A stretch of DNA of 6,480 nt from Mageeibacillus sp. UBA1193 (GTDB lineage Bacteria > Bacillota > Clostridia > Saccharofermentanales > Saccharofermentanaceae): the NCBI GenBank assembly GCA_002310155.1, contig DBYF01000099.1:1-6480 (forward strand), read 5' to 3'. Within the stretch, counting starts at the first letter, position 1. Every line of letters begins with the position of its first letter. Both the position numbers and the translations under genes were made by a program. The notes beneath the pieces are model-generated. The model ran no database searches. It saw only the letters and a program-made list of their open reading frames with translations, and was not told the origin of the DNA. This document shows positions 1-6,000 of the stretch, one piece after another.

Positions 1-24
1 CCGGCCACGATCGAACTCGAATAA
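1..24 (+). CDS. Possible 3' end of an unidentified rightward gene (partial)
   Basis: Reading from base 1 on the + strand gives P-A-T-I-E-L-E followed by TAA at 22-24. A perfect bidirectional terminator hairpin starts 25 bases later, which is the normal distance for the end of a rightward gene. The leftward HPt operon ends against the same hairpin, so a convergent pair sharing one terminator fits well. Seven residues are too few to identify a product. The other two + frames stay open through the hairpin and are less gene-like. This is an inference from layout only. Confidence 0.35.
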   Translation, partial: PATIELE

Positions 25-49
25 TCGCATATATCAAAGCAAACACGAA

Positions 50-80
50 AAAGCCCTCTGCGAAAGAGGGCTTTACTTTT
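50..80. terminator. Bidirectional rho-independent terminator
   Basis: AAAGCCCTCT (50-59) pairs perfectly with AGAGGGCTTT (65-74) around a 5-base loop, giving a 10-bp stem. Rightward the stem is followed by TTTACTTTT. Leftward it is followed by TTTTT then CGTGTTT. It can therefore end the HPt operon, whose stop lies about 30 bases away, and also the putative rightward gene ending at 24. Confidence 0.9.
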
Positions 81-103
81 ATATGAAACCTATAAGTGAT
101 CCG

Positions 104-445
104 TTATTTCATTAACTCCATAAGCTCGTTTTTCTTTTCTGTAATGGTCTTAAGATACGGCGAATAGTCGATCTTCCTATTCGCTCTGAGGAGTTCCGTT
201 ATTTCAGCGACAGGGTCATAGATAGGTGTCAGGGAAAGATTTCCCAGTACACCTTTCAGTGTGTGCGCAGCTTCAAATGCCTTGTCAAGATCTCCGGCAG
301 AGACAGCTTCCTCCAGAAAACCGAAGTTCGGATCATCAATGACTTTTCCGATCATCCGGAAGTAGAAAGCTTCATTGCCCATGCAGCGTGTAAGAGCATC
401 ATCCGTATTCGCACCAAAAGCTTTTAGAGCATCGATAGTCAGCAT
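104..445 (-). CDS. Stand-alone HPt (histidine phosphotransfer) domain protein
   Basis: This 113-residue protein is a single four-helix-bundle HPt domain that would carry a phosphoryl group on histidine between a hybrid histidine kinase and a response-regulator aspartate in the cytoplasm. The diagnostic motif AAHTLKGVLGNLSL spans residues 59-72. His61 is the expected phosphorylation site, followed by Lys64 and Gly65, the usual HxxKG pattern. The length of about 110 residues is typical, and there is no kinase, receiver or membrane segment. The start is set by an AAGGAGA ribosome binding site (451-457) in the 17-base gap after the upstream gene. It is the second gene of an operon with the REC-GGDEF-EAL protein, whose REC domain is the obvious candidate partner. 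That partnership is inferred from position. The kinase that loads it is not in the window. Confidence 0.9.
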   Translation of the reverse strand: MLTIDALKAFGANTDDALTRCMGNEAFYFRMIGKVIDDPNFGFLEEAVSAGDLDKAFEAAHTLKGVLGNLSLTPIYDPVAEITELLRANRKIDYSPYLKTITEKKNELMELMK

Positions 446-462
446 AGTATTCTCCTTTCAGA

Positions 463-2148
463 TCAGGAAAAACTCTCCTGGAGCTTCGCTTCGAATTCTT
501 CCGCAGGGAGAGGCTTGGAGAAATAGTATCCCTGGATGATATTACAGCCGAGCTTCTTGAGTGCCAAATACTGTTCTTCTGTCTCCACGCCTTCTGCGAT
601 GACCGGCACACCGAGGTATTCCGCGATGTCGATAACGATACTGATCATGCGTGTGTCCTTATGCTTTTCGAAGGCGTTTCGGATGAACTTCATATCGAGT
701 TTAAGTGCGTCGATCGGGAGTTCGGAGATCATGTTGAGCGATGAATACCCGGAACCGAAGTCGTCCATCTCAATGAAGAATCCATGTTCTCTTAGCTGGG
801 AGACTCGGTCAACGATTTGGCTGGAATCCCGAACGTACGCGGATTCGGTGATCTCGAGGTAGAGTTCCTTTGTGGTAATTCCTGTATCGCTAACGATCTT
901 CTCGAATGTATTCACCAGTTCCGGATCATACATCTCGGCACGGGAAAGGTTTACGGATACAGGAATGGATCTTCCGAAGCGTTCTTTCCACTCCGCGATC
1001 TTCTCGGCGGATCTTCTCCATACATATTCATCGAGCTGGGCGATGAGGCCATTGCCTTCAAATAATGGTATAAAAGCACCCGGCGAGATCATTCCGAGCT
1101 CAGGATGGAACCAGCGTACCAGAGCCTCAGCACTGGACAGGACAGGGGTGTCTCCCGTGATATCGTACTTCGGCTGGAAGAATACTTTGAACTGTTTTTC
1201 TGCCAGTGCTTTTGGAAACTCATCTACGAGCTGTTCCGAGAAGAGTTCTTCTTTAAGAAGAGTCTCGTCAAAGGTGCTGACGAAGACGGAATAGTTATTG
1301 CGGATCTTGTCGGCAGCGATCTTCGCTCTGACGAAGCGGGACTGGACATCCAGCTTCTTATCACAGGAAGCATAGACACCGGCACGCATCTTGATCATGG
1401 TGGACATACCTTCGCAGCCGGAAGAGATCTTCTCGATGATCCTGGAATAGTCATCACGGTGCGGGCAGTAGACCAGGAAAGTATCATCCGCCATTCTGCA
1501 CAGGACACTGTCGGTAAAAGTGAAGATGCCTGCGAGACAATCGGCAAGACTTCTGAGGATCTCGGCCACTTTCGTCATTCCGAAGCGTTCGTTCAGGATA
1601 TGGAAGTGATTGACATCGAAGCAGACCGCATCCATGTCTGCCGTAGGATGGAACTTATCAAACTGCTCGACATAGCGGTAGAAGTATTCGCTTGTGAAAA
1701 GTCCCGTAAGTTCGTCTCTTTCCGTCGCGCTGATGATCTGACGGTCCTCGGCAAGCTCGATGGAGCGCGAGATGCGTGCTTTAATAACATCCGGTTCCGG
1801 ATATGGCTTCGGGATAAAATCAGCAGCGCCTTTACGCAGGCTCTCGACTTCCGATGCCTGATCGGAAGTAAGAACGATGACAGGAATGTTCTTAATATCC
1901 GGATCTCCCTTCAGCTTGGCGAGAAGCTCAAGACCTGAAAGCTTCGGCATCATGAGATCCAGAAGTATCAGCGAGAGCGTATTGCAGTTCTGTTTGATCA
2001 GATCGTATGCCATTTCGCCGTCTTCGGCTTTGAGGACATCGTACTCATCACACAGGATATTCTCGAGCATTTCGCGATTGATGAACTCGTCGTCAGCGAC
2101 CAGGATATGTCTTTTTCCGTCTACAAGATTATCAGTTGAACGTGTCAT
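463..2148 (-). CDS. Response regulator with REC, degenerate GGDEF and EAL domains (c-di-GMP phosphodiesterase)
   Basis: The 561-residue cytoplasmic protein has three domains. REC (about 13-135) has the acidic pair Asp19-Asp20, phospho-acceptor Asp64 in LLDLMMP, switch Thr94 and Lys114, so it looks fully competent. GGDEF (about 143-290) opens with RDELTGL, but its signature is ADDTF (220-224) in place of GGDEF, and the RxxD inhibitory site is absent (TFTD, 210-213), so diguanylate cyclase activity is unlikely. EAL (about 305-558) keeps E341 (EALVRW), N400, E432, D462-D463 (DDFGSGYSS), K483, E519 (EGVET) and Q539, the ligands and catalytic residues of active c-di-GMP phosphodiesterases. The expected output is phosphorylation-controlled hydrolysis of c-di-GMP to pGpG. 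A purine-rich ribosome binding site (GGGGAAGGGG) lies just upstream of the ATG. It is the first gene of an operon with the HPt protein. The enzymatic state is inferred from motifs. Confidence 0.95.
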   Translation of the reverse strand: MTRSTDNLVDGKRHILVADDEFINREMLENILCDEYDVLKAEDGEMAYDLIKQNCNTLSLILLDLMMPKLSGLELLAKLKGDPDIKNIPVIVLTSDQASEVESLRKGAADFIPKPYPEPDVIKARISRSIELAEDRQIISATERDELTGLFTSEYFYRYVEQFDKFHPTADMDAVCFDVNHFHILNERFGMTKVAEILRSLADCLAGIFTFTDSVLCRMADDTFLVYCPHRDDYSRIIEKISSGCEGMSTMIKMRAGVYASCDKKLDVQSRFVRAKIAADKIRNNYSVFVSTFDETLLKEELFSEQLVDEFPKALAEKQFKVFFQPKYDITGDTPVLSSAEALVRWFHPELGMISPGAFIPLFEGNGLIAQLDEYVWRRSAEKIAEWKERFGRSIPVSVNLSRAEMYDPELVNTFEKIVSDTGITTKELYLEITESAYVRDSSQIVDRVSQLREHGFFIEMDDFGSGYSSLNMISELPIDALKLDMKFIRNAFEKHKDTRMISIVIDIAEYLGVPVIAEGVETEEQYLALKKLGCNIIQGYYFSKPLPAEEFEAKLQESFS

Positions 2149-2194
2149 ATTTGATCCCCTTCCCCCCGGTTACGGATCTTATCTGTCTGCCCAA

Positions 2195-2203
2195 ATTATA
2201 TCA
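2195..2203 (-). promoter_or_regulatory. Extended -10 promoter for the REC-GGDEF-EAL/HPt operon
   Basis: The minus strand reads TGATATAAT here, which is a perfect TATAAT with the TGn extension. No good -35 is present at 17 bp, the nearest match being GCACTT-like around 2218-2223, as is common for extended -10 promoters. Transcription would start near 2188, giving a leader of about 40 bases before the ATG at 2148. Confidence 0.6.
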
Positions 2204-2312
2204 TAGAAAATTAATAAAGTGCTATGGGGTGGGATTTCAGGGGCTTCGTCGGTATTTTGTTTCAGGTTTCTTACACCCGGTTCAGATTTCCTGATTATTT
2301 CTATTATGTCAC

Positions 2313-2339
2313 TTGCGGGAATTTCCCTCTGTGTATAAT
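2313..2339 (+). promoter_or_regulatory. Sigma-A-type promoter for the metallopeptidase lipoprotein
   Basis: A perfect TATAAT lies at 2334-2339. TTGCGG at 2313-2318 is the best -35 but sits only 15 bp upstream; reading ACTTGC (2311-2316) gives 17 bp with a poorer match. Transcription would start near 2346, about 27 bases before the ATG. The short spacing suggests a weak or activator-dependent promoter, which is inference. Confidence 0.55.
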
Positions 2340-2372
2340 CCAAGTAAATAACAGGAAGGCGGGGTTTTTGTT

Positions 2373-4586
2373 ATGGTAAGATCACAGAAAGTCGGATGTG
2401 CTATTTTAGCAGGCGTGCTTATCCTTGAGGCATTCCTCGGTGCTGCCTGTACGAAAAAAGAGAAGAAAGATTCTTCTTCTACTTCCCAGGAAACAATTGA
2501 GAGTGAGAGCGAGGATCCGAGCAGTATAAGCTCGGAGGAGACTTCGAGCGAGATACAGCAGCAGCCGGTCGATCCCGTTGAGCAGGAGGCAAAAGCACTT
2601 GCCGCCGAACTTGGTGTGTCTGAAGATGAACTCCACGGCAAATATGAGTTCTTCATCAAGTACGCCGACTGCGTAGTCAATAATCCGAAGATGGGCGAAT
2701 GGAGAGCATATGCTCTCCATTTCTTCCCGGAAGCGGCGGACCATGTGCCCGAAGAGCATCAGGAGTTTTTCCTGGAGAAGGTCCGGACACTGAAGATGGA
2801 ATCTATGGCCATCGAAGATGCATCCGGCGACTATAACGCGCAGGGTAACAGCCTGCGTGTCTATAGCGACGGGTTCTCAAGTGCGAACAGTTCGATCTAT
2901 ACCACGATCTATCACGAACTGACGCATTTCCTCGATGCTTTTGCCGAGGGCGAAGAAAAAGAGGACCTGTTCTATACCGGTACACGCTTTGCCTATGATG
3001 AAGAGCTTACAGATGAAGAACGGCAGCAGATCTACACGGATAACCGTGGTGTCATTTACGCGAGCTTCATCACCGAAGGCGGCGCGGAACTCTATTCAAA
3101 CAAGTATTTCGGAAAGAGTCCCCGGTCATACTTTGCTGAGAGCATCTTTCTCGTAGGATACGAGTATATCTTCGGAAGTGCCGCGCTTGATGAGCTCTTC
3201 TTTGCGACGGACTCTACGATGCGTTTCGTCAAGATCCTTCAGGACGCGGGATATTCTGACGAGAAGATCTGCAAAGTATTTGAATCCTTCAATTATGATA
3301 CCTATGCCAGAACCGCGGAACCGGCGGATGCGATCCGTTTCGAGGATGTTCTGATCGACCTTTACGAGTTTAAGAAGGGCGCGGGATGGAAGGACGATAA
3401 GGTCTTCTGCCAGATCCTACGTCAGATCAATAACGGATATATGTATTTCATGGAGCTTCCCGCTCCGGTGCATGCTGAACTGAAAGAGATCTTCCTGGAT
3501 GCAAATGCGCTATGGGACTGGAGCGTGTCTATCATGAATCAGATTCCCGAGTACAATAAGGATACCGAGTATCCGGATCTGCTGTGCGTCATGATCCATG
3601 AAGACAAGCCGTATCTGGCTGCGAGACTGATGAGGACAGTGACCGATGATGATTTCGACCCGAGCGCTATTGAGATCGACTACGATTTCGATAATGGAAA
3701 AGTGCTTTCGTATGAGTATATCGAGTACAACTATCCGAAGCAGGTACCGGTCCCGCTTCCGAAGGGCCAGGCACTCGATGAGCGTCTCAGTTCTTTCGTA
3801 CATGATAATTCAAAGGCACATCAGCAGACCGCGTATTCCGGGTCCGCCGATCTAAAAGCACTCTACGACCGTGCGGCGGAGCTCGGTAACAAGTACGGCG
3901 TGTACATTCACGTAGGTGAGGATCTTCCTTCGTATATTGAGAGAGGTGATGTGGGTGACGCTTCTTCTCTGAAGACCGCGCTCGATCACGTGGAAAATGT
4001 TCTCTCGAAGTTCCCGGAGGGATACTTCGATCAGCTCAACTACGGATACTACGCCGGATTTGAGATCGTGATCTGCCAGTATCCTCTCATGGATGAGATC
4101 AATGTATATCTGACCGATGCAGGGTATATCTTCAACATCTCACTCGAATGCAGAAACCAGAAGAACCTGGATCTGATCGAAGAACGGCTGCTCGACGCGA
4201 TCTTCACGGCGACAGACAAGAAGCTTATGAATTACTTCGAGAACTTCGAAGAACCGGCATTCTCGGATATTGAGTGGAAAACATATAACCCGGTGGAATT
4301 CTGCTATCTTGGTTATCTCGATGGAGAAAAGGGTGAGGAAGCTTTCAAACAGAACAAAGAGTATGTGGCTTCCGTCAAAGGACTGAGAACTCCCGAGAAG
4401 GACAGATCACAGCTGATGACCGCGCTTCTTCTGTCCAGGGACGTCTCCGCGACATGCGAGAAGAAGGCCGAGTATTACAGCCGCATGATCCGTGAAGCAT
4501 TCGACGATTCGACCTGGCCGGAGAAGACCGTATGGGAAGAAGAGATCGCAAAACAGATGGATGAAAGCGGACAGAAAGCTGCCTGA
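2373..4586 (+). CDS. Secreted lipoprotein, HEXXH zinc metallopeptidase with a degenerate second peptidase-like domain
   Basis: This 737-residue protein is probably lipid-anchored on the outer face of the membrane. Residues 1-25 form a signal peptide ending LGAAC, with Cys26 as the likely lipidated residue, although Gly rather than Leu at -3 is a weak lipobox. Residues 27-70 are a Lys patch then a Ser/Glu-rich linker. The first domain carries YHELTHFLD with zinc ligands His181 and His185 and catalytic Glu182. A downstream EGGAE (235-239) would supply the third ligand in gluzincin fashion. Residues 490-720 resemble a clostridial putative zinc metallopeptidase family: KFPEGYF (546-552), W635..NP (639-640), PEKDR (674-678) and a closing IREAFD..W. 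There the HEXXH position reads LDAIF (607-611), so it should not bind zinc. Ribosome-binding candidates are AGGAAGG (2353-2359, 13 bases away) and GGGG (2361-2364). The gene stands alone. The substrate is unknown. Confidence 0.85.
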   Translation: MVRSQKVGCAILAGVLILEAFLGAACTKKEKKDSSSTSQETIESESEDPSSISSEETSSEIQQQPVDPVEQEAKALAAELGVSEDELHGKYEFFIKYADCVVNNPKMGEWRAYALHFFPEAADHVPEEHQEFFLEKVRTLKMESMAIEDASGDYNAQGNSLRVYSDGFSSANSSIYTTIYHELTHFLDAFAEGEEKEDLFYTGTRFAYDEELTDEERQQIYTDNRGVIYASFITEGGAELYSNKYFGKSPRSYFAESIFLVGYEYIFGSAALDELFFATDSTMRFVKILQDAGYSDEKICKVFESFNYDTYARTAEPADAIRFEDVLIDLYEFKKGAGWKDDKVFCQILRQINNGYMYFMELPAPVHAELKEIFLDANALWDWSVSIMNQIPEYNKDTEYPDLLCVMIHEDKPYLAARLMRTVTDDDFDPSAIEIDYDFDNGKVLSYEYIEYNYPKQVPVPLPKGQALDERLSSFVHDNSKAHQQTAYSGSADLKALYDRAAELGNKYGVYIHVGEDLPSYIERGDVGDASSLKTALDHVENVLSKFPEGYFDQLNYGYYAGFEIVICQYPLMDEINVYLTDAGYIFNISLECRNQKNLDLIEERLLDAIFTATDKKLMNYFENFEEPAFSDIEWKTYNPVEFCYLGYLDGEKGEEAFKQNKEYVASVKGLRTPEKDRSQLMTALLLSRDVSATCEKKAEYYSRMIREAFDDSTWPEKTVWEEEIAKQMDESGQKAA

Positions 4587-4620
4587 TTCCTTCTTTCACA
4601 TAATAAGAAAAGCATACAGG

Positions 4621-4649
4621 AAAGCCCCGTTTCACGACGGGGCTTTTTT
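4621..4649 (+). terminator. Rho-independent terminator between convergent genes
   Basis: AAAGCCCCGT (4621-4630) pairs perfectly with ACGGGGCTTT (4637-4646) around a 6-base loop. A run of six T residues (4644-4649) follows on the + strand, so it mainly ends the lipoprotein transcript. The leftward permease stops 12 bases from the hairpin and could use it too, but its U-tract in that direction is only TTT then CC. Confidence 0.9.
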
Positions 4650-4658
4650 ATACGGGGA

Positions 4659-5513
4659 TCAGCCCTTGACGGAGCCGAGCGCGATACCGCTGATGATGTA
4701 CTTGGAAAAGAGCAGGTAAAAACCGATCAGGGGGAGCGCGGTGAGCGACAGGCCGACGTAGATACAGCCGTATTCGGTATTGTAGTTACCTTCGTTCAGG
4801 ATCGCGACCATGATCGGCATGGTGTAGTTCTTCTGCTTGTTGAAGAGGATCATGGGCAGGAAGAAGTTGTTCCATGAACCGACGAACGCGAAGATCGCCT
4901 GCGTGGCCATGGCCGGCTTCATGATCGGGAGTACGACGGAGTTGAATGTCCGGAACTCGCCGGCGCCGTCGATACGCGCGGACTCGACGATCTCCATGGA
5001 GAGGGAACCTTCGAGGTACTGCTTCATGAAGAAAACGGTCATCGGCGCAGCCATCGCCGGGAGGATGAGCATGAGTTTATTATCGGTCAGATGAAGCTGA
5101 TAGCAGGCTCTGTAAAAGCCGATCATGGTAACGGTGCCGGGGAGCATCATGATGGCCATGATCAGGCCGAAGAAAGCCTTCTTCAGCTTCCATTTGTATG
5201 TGTGGATAGCGTATGCCGTGAGTGATGAGAAGTAAACATTCAGGACAGTCACGCCGACGGAGATGATGAAGGAATTCTTCATACCGACCAGAGGCCGGAA
5301 CTCTTCCTTCGTCTTAAGGATCTTGAGATTATGCATGAAGCTGCTTCCGGGAATAAAAGACAGCGCGGAACCCTGGATCTGTGCAGACGAGCGTGTCGCG
5401 TTCACCAGCATGATGGCGAACGGAATCAGACTCAGCAGAGCCAGTATGGAACATACTATGTAGATGACGATCTTAAATGATATGTCGGATTTTGTCTTCG
5501 AATGCTTAGCCAC
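4659..5513 (-). CDS. Carbohydrate ABC transporter permease, MalG type (CUT1 family)
   Basis: This is an inner-membrane permease subunit of an ABC importer, most likely for a sugar or oligosaccharide. It would normally pair with a MalF-type permease, a binding lipoprotein and an MsmX-like ATPase. Numbered from the GTG start (284 residues), the first membrane helix is about 13-37 and further hydrophobic helices follow, about six in all. The EAA loop that docks on the ATPase is seen as ESARIDGAGEF from Glu177, with Gly185 and Leu195-Pro196 at the conserved spacing. SWNNFFLP and a C-terminal YIISGIALGSVKG are typical of the family. I chose GTG at 5513 because VAKHSKTKSD leaves a normal short N-terminus and lies 13 bases after the upstream stop. 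An ATG at 5576 would add 21 basic residues and overlap that gene by 50 bases. Neither start has a good ribosome binding site. The frame and product are secure; the start is not. Confidence 0.92.
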   Translation of the reverse strand: MAKHSKTKSDISFKIVIYIVCSILALLSLIPFAIMLVNATRSSAQIQGSALSFIPGSSFMHNLKILKTKEEFRPLVGMKNSFIISVGVTVLNVYFSSLTAYAIHTYKWKLKKAFFGLIMAIMMLPGTVTMIGFYRACYQLHLTDNKLMLILPAMAAPMTVFFMKQYLEGSLSMEIVESARIDGAGEFRTFNSVVLPIMKPAMATQAIFAFVGSWNNFFLPMILFNKQKNYTMPIMVAILNEGNYNTEYGCIYVGLSLTALPLIGFYLLFSKYIISGIALGSVKG

Positions 5514-5526
5514 TTTTACAAGATGT

Positions 5527-5766
5527 TCAGTTGTCCTTCTGGAATGTGAAATCCTGTTTAAAAGCCGGCGACACATTGGTAACCTGTACGGTCACTCCGA
5601 TGGAGAATATAAAATCCAGGATCAATGCGAGAATTCCAGCATATAGAAGCGGATGGAAAAAGATGCTTCCGATAATAAGTACGATGGAAACCACCAGTAA
5701 GTACCGGAAATACGCAAAAAACGACAGCAAAAAACAGGCAAGAGCACTTCTCAATCGATCCTTCAT
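5527..5766 (-). CDS. Small membrane protein of unknown function upstream of the permease
   Basis: I do not recognise this 79-residue protein. It has a basic N-terminus (MKDRLR), a long hydrophobic stretch from about residue 8 to 37, then a second from about 40 to 62, and a polar tail ending FQKDN. That suggests two membrane helices joined by a short FFHPL turn, with no cysteine pair, metal site or catalytic motif. The start is well supported by a strong AGGAGGG ribosome binding site (5771-5777), four bases before the ATG. It is the first gene of a two-gene transcript with the MalG-type permease, whose likely start follows the stop by 13 bases, so translational coupling is plausible. It could be an accessory subunit of that transporter or simply a co-transcribed neighbour. 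Confidence 0.75.
   Translation of the reverse strand: MKDRLRSALACFLLSFFAYFRYLLVVSIVLIIGSIFFHPLLYAGILALILDFIFSIGVTVQVTNVSPAFKQDFTFQKDN
5534..5540 (-). promoter_or_regulatory. Shine-Dalgarno-like AGAAGGA near the permease start
   Basis: AGAAGGA lies inside the last codons of the 79-residue gene, 20 bases before the GTG at 5513. That is too far for ordinary initiation. No ATG, GTG or TTG lies in the permease frame between the two, so the permease may depend on ribosomes terminating at 5527. The role of the motif is inference. Confidence 0.3.
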
Positions 5767-5828
5767 AACACCCTCCTAAATCCTAAATTTTCAGTGTGAG
5801 CATCGCTGATGAATGTATCTCTAATTCC

Positions 5829-5837
5829 ATCTTAACA
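5829..5837 (-). promoter_or_regulatory. Extended -10 promoter for the small membrane protein and permease
   Basis: The minus strand reads TGTTAAGAT, a TAAGAT -10 with the TGn extension. TTGCAT (5854-5859) lies 19 bp upstream as a poorly spaced -35. A-tracts at 5841-5846, 5872-5877 and 5882-5887 flank it. Transcription would start near 5822, leaving a leader of about 55 bases that ends in the AGGAGGG ribosome binding site. Confidence 0.45.
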
Positions 5838-6000
5838 CTCTTTTTTCGAATTTATGCAATAGGAAAACGCATTTTTTCGACTTTTTTGTAGAAATTCACC
5901 AAACCGCTCCTGCTTGACGTGATAATATAGCCTTAAGAAAGGGAAAGAAAACGGGATTTGGGCTCGTCAACCGGTTAGAAGTCGCGACGTGTATTATCGA
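5838..6000. other. AT-rich intergenic region after the PEP-utilising gene
   Basis: No convincing gene is seen here. It holds the T-runs upstream of the permease promoter, a repeated TTTTTTCGA (5841-5849 and 5872-5880), and two perfect 8-base palindromes, AACCGGTT (5969-5976) and GTCGCGAC (5981-5988). The latter two lie just after the stop of the leftward gene ending at 6001. No GC-rich stem with a U-tract is found, so that gene has no obvious intrinsic terminator. Confidence 0.5.

Noticed and set aside
872..1294. A 140-codon + strand open frame inside the EAL region
   Set aside because: Low-complexity Ser-rich antisense shadow of the EAL coding sequence.
1105..1938. A 277-codon open frame on the + strand opposite the REC-GGDEF-EAL gene
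   Set aside because: It lies entirely antisense to a gene with unmistakable domains, has no recognisable motif or ribosome binding site, and is explained by codon bias of the real gene.
2149..2372. A riboswitch (for example a c-di-GMP sensor) in the divergent region
   Set aside because: Both predicted leaders are only about 27 to 40 bases, too short for an aptamer, and no c-di-GMP riboswitch core or terminator stem is seen.
5914..5926. TTGACG next to GATAAT on the + strand as a promoter
   Set aside because: The two elements are nearly adjacent instead of about 17 bp apart, and no + strand gene follows.
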